Below are positions 7,826 to 14,838 of a DNA stretch of 45,689 bases, piece by piece (the first letter of the stretch is position 1; every line of letters starts with the position of its first letter). A program made the position numbers and the translations under genes. The stretch covers positions 1 through 45,689 of the forward strand of contig JAISTX010000053.1 of assembly GCA_031272365.1 (NCBI GenBank), given 5' to 3'. The DNA is from Eubacteriales Family XIII. Incertae Sedis bacterium. Its GTDB lineage: Bacteria > Bacillota > Clostridia > Peptostreptococcales > Anaerovoracaceae. The notes beneath the pieces were generated by a model, which was not told the DNA's origin, did no database searches, and worked only from the letters and a program-made list of their open reading frames with translations.

Positions 7826-8872
7826 ATGGACAAACTCAAAGAAATGGTGGAGAAATTCCCGACGCGTTATTGGAACGACAGCTGTTCCATCAAGGAACTG
7901 ACCTACGCGATCGAGCGCGGCGCGACCGGCGCGACGACCAACCCCGTCATCGTCAAGACGGTGCTGGAGAAGGAGCTCGACGCCTACAAGGACTACATCA
8001 GCGGCCTCGTAGGGCAGATGCCGACCGCGACGGAAGACGAGATCGCCTGGACCGTGATCGAAAAGATGGCGGTGGACGGCGCGAAGCTTCTGGAGCCGGT
8101 CTTCGAGCCGGACAACTGCAAAGGGCGCCTATCGATCCAGACGAACACGAAGTACTTCCGCAACGCGGAGAAGATCGTCGAGCAGGCCCGTTATTTCGCC
8201 ACGCTCGCGCCCAATATCCAGGTGAAGGCGCCCGCGACGTCCGCCGGCATCAAGGCTTTTGAGGAGATGACCTACCACGGCGTCAACGTCAATGCGACGG
8301 TGTCGTTCACCTACACCCAGGCGATGGCCATCGGCGAGGCGATCGAGCGCGGCCTGAAGCGCCGCGAGGCGGAGGGCAAGGACGTGGCGAGCATGGGGCC
8401 CGTCTGCACGATCATGATCGGCCGGCTCGACGACTGGCTGAAGCGGGTGGTGGAGCGCGACAACCTCGCCATCGACCCGCGCGCCCTGGAGTTCGCCGGC
8501 ATCGCCTGCACGAAAAAAGCCTACAAGGCGTACAAGGAGCGCGGCTACAGGACCCGCGTGCTCACGGCCGCCTACCGGCAGCCGCTCCACTGGACAGCGT
8601 TCATCGGCGGCGACATGGTGCTGACGATCCCCTACAAATACCAGGTGCGCTTCAACAATTCGGACTTCGAGGTGAAGCCCGCGATCGACGACCCGGTGGA
8701 CCCGTACTACATCGAGCAGCTCATGAAGCTGCCGGACTTCGTGAAGGCCTACGAGAAGATGGACGTGGAGGAGTTCGACACCTACGGCCCGGTCAACGTC
8801 ACCCTCGAGCAATTTGCGAACGGCTACGACGACCTCGTGAAGATCATCCGCAAATTCATGATCCGTTATTGA
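7826..8872 (+). CDS. Transaldolase family protein
   Basis: 348-residue TIM-barrel enzyme of the transaldolase family, class I aldolases that move or cleave three-carbon ketol units through a Schiff base. The N-terminal GATGATTNPVIVK block matches the family signature, and K134 in NIQVKAPATSAGIKAF is the expected Schiff-base lysine. It is longer than the small fructose-6-phosphate-aldolase type (about 220 aa). The ATG at 7826 follows GGAAGG. The shared operator-like site upstream ties it to the island at 17.6 kb, so it probably acts on a catabolic sugar intermediate rather than in the pentose phosphate pathway (inference). The precise reaction cannot be told from sequence. Confidence 0.88.
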   Translation: MDKLKEMVEKFPTRYWNDSCSIKELTYAIERGATGATTNPVIVKTVLEKELDAYKDYISGLVGQMPTATEDEIAWTVIEKMAVDGAKLLEPVFEPDNCKGRLSIQTNTKYFRNAEKIVEQARYFATLAPNIQVKAPATSAGIKAFEEMTYHGVNVNATVSFTYTQAMAIGEAIERGLKRREAEGKDVASMGPVCTIMIGRLDDWLKRVVERDNLAIDPRALEFAGIACTKKAYKAYKERGYRTRVLTAAYRQPLHWTAFIGGDMVLTIPYKYQVRFNNSDFEVKPAIDDPVDPYYIEQLMKLPDFVKAYEKMDVEEFDTYGPVNVTLEQFANGYDDLVKIIRKFMIRY

Positions 8873-8929
8873 GTCATCTTCCTTCTTCGTCAAAGCGGCT
8901 GCTGGAGGCGTCGAGCGCCACGGCGGCCG

Positions 8930-8946
8930 TTTGCGTTATTCGCAAA
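8930..8946. repeat. Short palindrome at the left end of the nuclease element
   Basis: TTTGCG, five bases, CGCAAA forms a perfect 6-bp stem 58 bp after the transaldolase stop. Its right half (GTTATTCGCAAA) is also the outer block of the terminal inverted repeat of the adjoining element and recurs, inverted, at 10273-10284. Confidence 0.7.
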
Positions 8947-8984
8947 TCCCCGACGCTGTGTGCAAAAATACATATTTGGTAGTG
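8935..8984 (+). repeat. Left terminal inverted repeat
   Basis: Contains GTTATTCGCAAA (8935-8946), TGTGCAAAAAT (8959-8969) and TTTGGTAGTG (8975-8984). TTTGGTAGTGCCAAAC at 8975-8990 is itself palindromic. Matches the right terminal repeat at 10236-10284. Confidence 0.7.
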
Positions 8985-9037
8985 CCAAACCCTCATAAAA
9001 TATGGAAATAACACTGCCAAACTCGATACAATGCACA
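8959..9037. repeat. Subterminal hairpin, left end
   Basis: TGTGCA plus TTTGGTAGTG (8959-8984) can pair with CACTGCCAAA plus TGCACA (9012-9037), with 10-bp internal segments that pair poorly. A further half copy, CACTACCAAAC, lies at 9065-9075, 25 bp before the nuclease start. Confidence 0.6.
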
Positions 9038-9099
9038 AGACAGCCGCGAAAACATTCAAATTCACACTACCAAACTTGAATCATTGCTCGAAGGGTGTT

Positions 9100-9993
9100 A
9101 TGCTATCTCCTATGAAAACGTACATCAGTCACAGATCCGCAGCAGAATACCATCAAATCCCCGCGCTCGACGTGGTGCTGCCCGGCGCGGGGGCAGCCGC
9201 GCGGGGGGCGGCCGCCGTCGATATCACGTACCCGGAGCGCAACCGGAGATTTCAGGCGGAGGGGGTGCGGAACCACGCCTCCGGGTATCCGCTGCCGCGC
9301 GGCGCAACCATCCCGGGGAAGCACTGGGATGTCGCGTCTCCGGAGCTGGTTTTCCTGCAAATGGCGACGGCGCTGGATCTGCAGCGCTTGATTTTGCTCG
9401 GGCTGCAGCTTTGCTCGAATCCGCCGGGGAAGGCGGGCGAGGCCCTGTCCTCCAAGCAGAGGATATGCGCCTTTCTCGAAAAAACGCCGGGGTACTACGG
9501 GATCCGCAAAGCGGCGCGGGCGGCCAGCTTCATCGAAAACGGAAGCGCTTCCGTCATGGAGTCGATTGCCTACATGATGCTGACGTTGCCGCACACGCTG
9601 GGCGGCTACGGGCTCGGCGGCGCGACGTTCAACCACGAGATCGCGCTGGACCGTCAGGCGAGCCGGCGGCTGGGGCAAAACCGCTGCTTCGTGGATCTGT
9701 TCTTCACAAGGGCCAGGCTCGCGGTGGAATACCAGAGCTTTGCCCATCACGCCACTGCGGCCGAGCAGGGCCGGGACATGGTGAGGGCGGGCATTCTTGA
9801 GCGGATGGGCATTCAGGTGGCGCCTTTCAGCACGATCCAGCTCTACGACGAGGCCGGCTGCCGGGACTTTGCCTTCAATCTGGCGAGGCGCCTCGGGCGG
9901 CGCATCCAAATCCGCACACCGCGTTTCGAAACGATGCACGCGGCGCTGCGGAGCTTGCTTCCGACGAGATCCGCGTCCCCGTCACAGTCATAG
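9100..9993 (+). CDS. PD-(D/E)XK nuclease-like protein (DUF559/Vsr-like C-terminal domain)
   Basis: 297-residue protein inside the inverted-repeat element. The ATG at 9100 has GAAGGG (9090-9095) just upstream; an in-frame ATG at 9112 (MKTYISHRSAAEYHQIP) is an alternative. The C-terminal part resembles DUF559/Vsr-type endonuclease folds: FVDLFFTRARLAVEYQSFAHH carries D199, E210 and His in the usual D...E-x-x..H spacing, followed by RDMVRAGILERMGIQVAPFS, which matches the helix and final strand. A lysine in the usual (D/E)XK place is not seen (EYQ). The N-terminal ISHRSAAEY segment resembles the winged-helix start of AbiEi-like proteins. Nuclease activity is inferred. AT content rises sharply just outside the gene. 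Confidence 0.65.
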   Translation: MLSPMKTYISHRSAAEYHQIPALDVVLPGAGAAARGAAAVDITYPERNRRFQAEGVRNHASGYPLPRGATIPGKHWDVASPELVFLQMATALDLQRLILLGLQLCSNPPGKAGEALSSKQRICAFLEKTPGYYGIRKAARAASFIENGSASVMESIAYMMLTLPHTLGGYGLGGATFNHEIALDRQASRRLGQNRCFVDLFFTRARLAVEYQSFAHHATAAEQGRDMVRAGILERMGIQVAPFSTIQLYDEAGCRDFAFNLARRLGRRIQIRTPRFETMHAALRSLLPTRSASPSQS

Positions 9994-10129
9994 TCACAGC
10001 CAGCCACGGGACGCGGGGCCCGCTCCCGGCCAAATCCCCTTCGGCGCCATGGCCAGCACCGCCCGTGCCGTCTGCTTCCGGGCGTCCACCCGTCTTGGCC
10101 AGCCGTTGCCGCCAACCGCGCTTTCGGTG

Positions 10130-10261
10130 TGTGCAGTTTTGCGTGTTTGGTAGTGCCTTCTTGCTCGGCGACGGGCGATTCTTGTGCAAGAAAGCGAGAT
10201 TGGCAGTGTTTCTGCCACAATTTATGGAACGATGACACTGCCAAACACGCATTTTTGCACA
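10130..10261. repeat. Subterminal hairpin, right end
   Basis: Left arm TGTGCAGTTTTGCGTGTTTG (10130-10149, continuing GTAGTG) pairs with the right arm 10236-10261 (CACTGCCAAACACGC, then ATTTTTGCACA). Inner hairpins TTCTTG..CAAGAA and GGCAG..CTGCC (10202-10216) lie between the arms. The inner left arm keeps the same spacing, GTGTGC, 11 bases, TTTGGTAGTGCC, as the left end of the element. Confidence 0.65.
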
Positions 10262-10284
10262 GGGCGGGGTCTTTTGCGAATAAC
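10236..10284 (-). repeat. Right terminal inverted repeat
   Basis: Read inward on the minus strand: GTTATTCGCAAA (10284-10273), TGTGCAAAAAT (10261-10251), TTTGGCAGTG (10245-10236). Same block order and nearly the same spacing as 8935-8984. Confidence 0.7.
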
Positions 10285-10294
10285 AAAACCAGCC

Positions 10295-10366
10295 TTGGTG
10301 CGTGCCTTGGTGCGTGCCTTGGTGCGTGGCTTGGTGCGTGGCTTGGTGCGTGCCTTGCTGCGTGCC
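10295..10366. repeat. Tandem repeat, six copies of a 12-bp unit
   Basis: Six consecutive units of TTGGTGCGTGCC; units 3 and 4 end GGC instead of GCC and unit 6 has TTGCTG. It lies 11 bp outside the right end of the nuclease element and 64 bp from the lacI stop. The length is a multiple of three but it is not inside a supported gene. Confidence 0.9.
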
Positions 10367-10429
10367 AGGGTCCCTCTGCCGGTATATTTCCCTGCAGCAC
10401 CCTGTGGGCGTGGGCGTGCCGGTGCCGTA

Positions 10430-11434
10430 TTACCCGCGCTTTTTCGTGGATTGGCGGACGACGAGCTCCACGGGCATCTCGATGCGCTGCTCCACCGGCA
10501 GCTCCTCGATGATGCTGACGAGCATCCGCGCCGCGAGGCAGCCTTTCTTGAAGGCATGCTGGCGGACCGTCGTGAGCGGCGGGCTCAGGAACGCGGAGAA
10601 CGGCATGTCGTCGAAGCCCACGAGCGAGAGGTCGTCGGGGATGCGCAGCCCGAGTTCGTGCGCGGCGCTGATCGTGCCGATCGCCATCAGATCGCTGGCC
10701 GTGAAGATCGCCGTGAGCCCGCGTTTTTTCAGCAGCCCCTTCGCGATCTCGTAGCCGCTCTGGATGGACGTGTCCCCGTTGATCACGAGCGAGGCGTCGA
10801 AGGCGATCTTCTTCTTGCCGAGCGCCTGCTTGTAGCCGCGCAGCCGCTCGGTGCTGCTCGCGAGGATCGCCGGCCCGTTGATGAAGCCGATTTTCTTGTG
10901 CCCGAGCGAAAGCAGGTGATCGACCGCCAGCTGCGCCCCCTTGTAGTCGTCCGTCACGATGCTGTGCACGCGCGCGATCCCCGGCGTGCGCGACGTGGAG
11001 ACGAACGGCACGTTGAGCCGCAGGATCTCCTCGATGATCCCTTTGTGCGACCGGCCCGGGCTCAGCATGATGATGCCGTCGACCCGCTTCTGCCGGATCG
11101 CCGCGATGTAGTCCGTCGTGTCCGAGTAGACGAGCAGCAGGTAGTAGCCGTGCTTCTTGATCTCGTTGCTGACGCCGCGGATCATGTCCGAATAGTAGGG
11201 GTTGAACAGCACATACGTCTCGTCATACGGGATCACGAGCGCGATCGTGTCGCTCTTTTTTGTCAGGATGGCCGACGCGAACGCGTTGGGCGAAAAATTG
11301 TATTGCTGAATAATCCCCTCGATCTTGTCCCGCGTTTCGGCGCTGACGTCAGGCTTCTTGTTGAGGACGCGCGAAACGGTCGTCTTGGACACGCCGGCGA
11401 GCTCCGCAATCTGTGAGATTGTGATATTCTCCAT
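10430..11434 (-). CDS. LacI family transcriptional regulator
   Basis: 334-residue repressor. The N-terminal helix-turn-helix TISQIAELAGVSKTTVSRVL (residues 5-24) and hinge helix are canonical; a periplasmic-binding-like effector domain follows (about 60-330), with the family blocks IVTDDYKGAQLAVDHLLSLG and VGFDDMPFSAFLSPPLTTVR. The effector is expected to be a sugar or related metabolite. It is divergent from the glycyl radical enzyme operon; the 112-bp gap holds a 21-bp palindrome over both -35 boxes, so autoregulation and control of that operon are likely. The ATG at 11434 has no clear ribosome binding site and lies only about 9 bp from the -10, so the transcript may be leaderless. Confidence 0.95.
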   Translation of the reverse strand: MENITISQIAELAGVSKTTVSRVLNKKPDVSAETRDKIEGIIQQYNFSPNAFASAILTKKSDTIALVIPYDETYVLFNPYYSDMIRGVSNEIKKHGYYLLLVYSDTTDYIAAIRQKRVDGIIMLSPGRSHKGIIEEILRLNVPFVSTSRTPGIARVHSIVTDDYKGAQLAVDHLLSLGHKKIGFINGPAILASSTERLRGYKQALGKKKIAFDASLVINGDTSIQSGYEIAKGLLKKRGLTAIFTASDLMAIGTISAAHELGLRIPDDLSLVGFDDMPFSAFLSPPLTTVRQHAFKKGCLAARMLVSIIEELPVEQRIEMPVELVVRQSTKKRG

Positions 11435-11443
11435 AACACGCCC

Positions 11444-11473
11444 ATTCTATCGAGATTTCCAGAACTTTGTCAA
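11444..11473 (-). promoter_or_regulatory. Probable lacI promoter
   Basis: On the minus strand TTGACA (11473-11468), 18 bp, TAGAAT (11449-11444). The -35 lies inside the palindrome at 11467-11487. Predicted transcription start falls within a few bases of the lacI ATG. Confidence 0.55.
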
Positions 11474-11487
11474 TCTCGAATTGACAA
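11467..11487. promoter_or_regulatory. Operator palindrome shared by two divergent promoters
   Basis: Perfect 8-bp arms TTGTCAAT and ATTGACAA around CTCGA. Each arm supplies the -35 hexamer of one divergent promoter, so a bound dimer would occlude both. The adjacent LacI protein is the obvious candidate ligand (inference). Confidence 0.75.
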
Positions 11488-11509
11488 GGGCGGCATCGGT
11501 CAATAAAAT
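11481..11509 (+). promoter_or_regulatory. Promoter of the glycyl radical enzyme operon
   Basis: TTGACA (11481-11486), 17 bp, TAAAAT (11504-11509): near-consensus. It drives the activase gene at 11547 and probably the following three genes, whose gaps are small. Confidence 0.8.
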
Positions 11510-11546
11510 AAGGTTGGGGAAACTCGAAAGGAGAGGCGCATACCTT

Positions 11547-12449
11547 ATGGCGGTGATGGCGCGCATATCGGATGTCCAACGGTTCTCCGTTCACGACGGG
11601 CCGGGCATCCGCACGGTCGTTTTTTTCAAGGGCTGCCCGCTCCGCTGCCTCTGGTGCCAAAACCCCGAAACACAGTCAACGGAAAAACAGCTCGCGCTCT
11701 ACCCGGACCATTGCATCGGGTGCGGGGGTTGCCTGTACGCCTGCTCGCATGGCGCGGTGGACATCGCTTTCAGCACGGACCGCGCGCAATGCGCCGTATG
11801 CGGGGCATGCGCCGTCTGCGTGGCGGACGCGCGCAAGATCATCGGCGAGGATTGGGAGCTGGCGGATCTCGCGGCGCTGTGCATGCGGGACCGCGCCTTC
11901 TACGAACGGACGGGTGGCGGCGTCACGCTCGGCGGCGGTGAGCCCCTGGCGCAGGCGGGCGCGGCGGCGGCGCTGCTCGCCCTGTTGAAACAGGAGGGCC
12001 TGCATACCGCCGTGGAGACTTCCGGGTACAGCAGCAAGGCGGACTTTGCGGCGCTGTGCGAAAACACGGACCTGTTCCTCTTCGACCTGAAAGTGATGGA
12101 CGCGAAGAAGCATGAGCGGTTTTGCGGGAAGCCGAACGGGCCGATCCTCGCGAACCTCGACGTCGCGGCAAAGGCGGGGAAAGAGATCGTGATCCGCATA
12201 CCGCTCGTCCCGGGCATCAACGACGACGGCGAAAACCTCCGCGCAACCGCGCGGGCGGCCTTGCGGGCGCGCGCTGCGGAGGTGCACATCCTGCCTTTCC
12301 ACCAGGCGGGCAGGTCCAAGTGGAAGAGCATAGGGATGCGCTACGCGCTCGGGGAGGCGGGAAGCCCCGGGGAGGAAAGCCTCCTTCTCGCAAAAAGGGT
12401 ATTCGCGAACGAGGGGCTGCCCGTCAGCATCGGCGGCGGCGGCAAATAG
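11547..12449 (+). CDS. Glycyl radical enzyme activating protein (radical SAM)
   Basis: 300-residue radical SAM enzyme that installs the glycyl radical on the enzyme encoded next. The SAM-cluster motif CPLRCLWC (C30, C34, C37) is the CX3CX2C typical of the PflA group. It is followed by a ferredoxin-like insert with CIGCGGCLYAC and CAVCGACAVC for two more [4Fe-4S] clusters, which is the layout of activases for dehydratase and decarboxylase-type glycyl radical enzymes rather than for pyruvate formate-lyase. GGGVTLGGGEPL and VRIPLVPGIND are further family blocks. The ATG at 11547 follows AGGAGAGG. It acts in the cytosol under anaerobic conditions. The 41-bp gap to the next gene implies co-transcription. 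Confidence 0.95.
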   Translation: MAVMARISDVQRFSVHDGPGIRTVVFFKGCPLRCLWCQNPETQSTEKQLALYPDHCIGCGGCLYACSHGAVDIAFSTDRAQCAVCGACAVCVADARKIIGEDWELADLAALCMRDRAFYERTGGGVTLGGGEPLAQAGAAAALLALLKQEGLHTAVETSGYSSKADFAALCENTDLFLFDLKVMDAKKHERFCGKPNGPILANLDVAAKAGKEIVIRIPLVPGINDDGENLRATARAALRARAAEVHILPFHQAGRSKWKSIGMRYALGEAGSPGEESLLLAKRVFANEGLPVSIGGGGK

Positions 12450-12490
12450 CAAATAGCATACGGCGGCCCCTCCGGGGGAAGGAGATCGGG

Positions 12491-14797
12491 ATGGAACGGC
12501 TGGAACGCATCAAGAGAAGGCTTTTCGAAACAGATTTCTTTGAGAAGAAAGCCTGGTGGGGGGACGACGAGACGATCCTCGCGTCGGAGGGCGTCGAAAC
12601 GAAACCGCTCGTGGTGCGCAAGGCGCTGGCCATCCGCTACGTCGCCGAAAACATGCCCATCCGCCTGAAGGAGGACGAGCTCGTCGTCGGGATCCCGACG
12701 ATGTCTTCCGTCGGGTTCGGGAAGTGCTTCCCGAAATACACCCTGCCGGAGGAGGACGAGGCGGCCAAAACGCGCGGCTTCACAGTCAAATCCGTTTTTG
12801 GCCACCACCTGATCAACTACGAAACGCTGCTGGAAAAAGGCGTCTGCGGCGTGCGCGAGGATATCCTCGCGCAGCTTGCCGCACACGCCGCAGACGCGCC
12901 GGACGCGCCGGATGCCCCAGACGCAGAACGGGAGGAGCTGTACGCCGCGATGCTCATCAGCATCGACGCGCTCACAAGGCTCGCGGAACGCTACCGCGAC
13001 CTGCTTGTCGAGGCGGCAAGGATGGAGCCTCGCCCGGCGCGCAGGAAAGAGTTATTCGAAATGGCGCGCGTGTGCGCACGGGTCCCGGAGCGGCCGCCCG
13101 AAACCTTCCACGAGGCGCTGCAGTGCGTGCTCTTCGCCCACACGCTGCTCCACAGCACGATGGAAATGATGCCGCTCGGGCGCGTGGACGTCTACCTGTG
13201 GCCGTATTACAAAAAAGATCTGGAGGAAGGGCGGCTGACAAAAGAGCAGGCGGCGGAGCTCGCCGGGAGCTGGCTGGCGAAGTTCAGCGACCGCATCAAC
13301 CTCGCGCCGGAGCTCTGGGAGATGCACCAGACGGACGACGACACGCAGTTCAACGGGGTGGACGCGGGCTACCACAATGCGCTCGACAGCTACGATCAGG
13401 GGGAGTCCTTCAATTTCGGGACGTCGGGCAACCACTTCTTCATCAACATGATCCTCGGCGGGCAGCACGCGGACGGCACGGACGCCACCAACGACCTGAC
13501 GTACGTGATCCTCCGGCAGTGGGCCTTCCTCGAGCTCGTGTCGCCCGTGATGTCGGTGCGCTTCCACCCGGGGAGCCAAGACGAGCTGTACCGGCTGTGC
13601 GCGGATATCCTGCGGCGCGGCTCGAGCGAACCGGTCATCTACAACGACGAGGTCATCGTCGACGGGCTCCAGCGGCTCGGCGTGCCGGTGGAGGACGCGC
13701 GCGGCTATTCAAACGACGGCTGCTGGGAGGCGATCATTCCGGGCAAGACGGACTTCGGGTTTTGCATGCCGCAGCTCCTGCAGCTGCTCGAGTACCAGCT
13801 GCAGGACGGCTGCAGCCTCGTGCGCGGGAGGCGGGAGTGGAAGGCCGTGCCCCCGCTGGACGCCTATGGGACATGGGAGGACTTCTACGCCGGCTTCCTC
13901 GCGCTGCTCGCCGAGGCGGCGCGCACGGAGGTGGCGATGCGCGTGGAGCACCACCCGTTCCGCGCCGACATCGCGCCGTCGACGCTCGCGAGCGCCTTCA
14001 TGGACGACTGCGTCGCGCGCGGGCTCGAGTATTCGAAGGGGGGCGCCAGGTACCATATCTTCGGGATGTTCCTTTGCGGCTTCGCCAACTGCGTCGATTC
14101 GCTCGCGGCCATCAAACAGGCCGTGTACGAAGAGGGGCTGCTCACGCTCGGGGAGCTGTCGCGCGCGCTGCGCGAAAATTTCGAAGGCGCGGAAATCCTC
14201 CGCCAGAGGCTTGTGAACGGCGTGCCGAAGTTTGGGAACGACGACGACTACGCGGACAGCATCGCGGAGCGCCTGCTCGACGATTTTTCCGCCATCGTCG
14301 CAAAGCTGCAGGAGGAGTACAAGGGGAAGATCCTGCTCGGCAAGGGCGTCGCCACCTTTGAGTTTTTCGCCAAATGGGGCTGGGACGTCGGCGCGAGCGC
14401 GGACGGCCGCCCGTCGCAGGCGCCCGTCGCCTCGAACATCTCGCCGAACCTCGACGCCGCCCGCATCGGCCCGACGGCCGCGATCCGCTCCGCCTCGAAG
14501 CCGGACATGCGCGGCTACAGCCTCGGCGCCCCGCTCGACATCAAGGTGAACCGCAACGAAGTCGAGGGCGAAGCCGGCCTGCTCCGCATGGTCGGCCTCA
14601 TCCGCGCCTTCCTCGACCTCGGCGGCATCATGCTCACGGTCACCGGCGTCAGCGACGAAGAGCTCCGCGACGCCCAGGCCCACCCCATGGACCACAAAAG
14701 CCTGCGCGTGCGGCTCGGCGGCCTGTCCGCCTACTTCATCGCGCTCTCCAAAGAAGTGCAGGACAGCATCATAGAACGCGCCTCCTACACGGTATGA
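12491..14797 (+). CDS. Glycyl radical enzyme, dehydratase/lyase-like, unassigned subfamily
   Basis: 768-residue member of the pyruvate formate-lyase/glycerol dehydratase superfamily. The thiyl cysteine is C411 in SNDGCWEAI, with E413 two residues on, as in diol dehydratases and lyases; the paired Cys of pyruvate formate-lyase is absent. The C-terminal radical loop reads RLGGLSAYF (741-749) with G744 as the probable radical site; known enzymes usually have RVxGY or RVxGF there, so this signature is divergent. The ATG at 12491 follows AAGGAG with 6-bp spacing. The neighbours (activase, aldehyde dehydrogenase) suggest elimination giving an aldehyde. No microcompartment genes are present. The substrate cannot be told; choline, isethionate, glycerol and propanediol assignments are not supported by context. 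Confidence 0.9.
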   Translation: MERLERIKRRLFETDFFEKKAWWGDDETILASEGVETKPLVVRKALAIRYVAENMPIRLKEDELVVGIPTMSSVGFGKCFPKYTLPEEDEAAKTRGFTVKSVFGHHLINYETLLEKGVCGVREDILAQLAAHAADAPDAPDAPDAEREELYAAMLISIDALTRLAERYRDLLVEAARMEPRPARRKELFEMARVCARVPERPPETFHEALQCVLFAHTLLHSTMEMMPLGRVDVYLWPYYKKDLEEGRLTKEQAAELAGSWLAKFSDRINLAPELWEMHQTDDDTQFNGVDAGYHNALDSYDQGESFNFGTSGNHFFINMILGGQHADGTDATNDLTYVILRQWAFLELVSPVMSVRFHPGSQDELYRLCADILRRGSSEPVIYNDEVIVDGLQRLGVPVEDARGYSNDGCWEAIIPGKTDFGFCMPQLLQLLEYQLQDGCSLVRGRREWKAVPPLDAYGTWEDFYAGFLALLAEAARTEVAMRVEHHPFRADIAPSTLASAFMDDCVARGLEYSKGGARYHIFGMFLCGFANCVDSLAAIKQAVYEEGLLTLGELSRALRENFEGAEILRQRLVNGVPKFGNDDDYADSIAERLLDDFSAIVAKLQEEYKGKILLGKGVATFEFFAKWGWDVGASADGRPSQAPVASNISPNLDAARIGPTAAIRSASKPDMRGYSLGAPLDIKVNRNEVEGEAGLLRMVGLIRAFLDLGGIMLTVTGVSDEELRDAQAHPMDHKSLRVRLGGLSAYFIALSKEVQDSIIERASYTV

Positions 14798-14838
14798 GGG
14801 GCATTTTCCAATAACAATCACAGAGAAGGAGGTTGGCG

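Larger units (their letters stand above)
8935..10284 (+). mobile_element. Putative mobile or selfish element: nuclease gene between terminal inverted repeats
   Basis: About 1.35 kb bounded by imperfect inverted repeats of about 50 bp. Left end 8935-8984 and right end 10284-10236 (read inward) share three blocks in the same order: GTTATTCGCAAA (12/12), then 11-12 C-rich bases, TGTGCAAAAAT (11/11), five bases, and TTTGGYAGTG (9/10). Each end also folds back on itself through a second inner copy of the last two blocks (8959-9037 and 10130-10261), giving a large hairpin at both ends. The only gene inside is the PD-(D/E)XK-like protein at 9100-9993. I see no clear target-site duplication. No known transposase is present. 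The element status is inference from repeat geometry. Confidence 0.6.
9994..10429. other. Gene-free stretch between the nuclease gene and lacI
   Basis: Holds no supported gene. It contains the right hairpin (10130-10261) and right terminal repeat of the element, then a six-copy 12-bp tandem repeat (10295-10366) and about 60 bp of unremarkable sequence before the lacI stop. Confidence 0.7.

Noticed and set aside
12122..12490. Upstream extension of the glycyl radical enzyme frame
   Set aside because: The extra part is Arg/Gly-rich shadow of the activase gene; AAGGAG and the family start support 12491.
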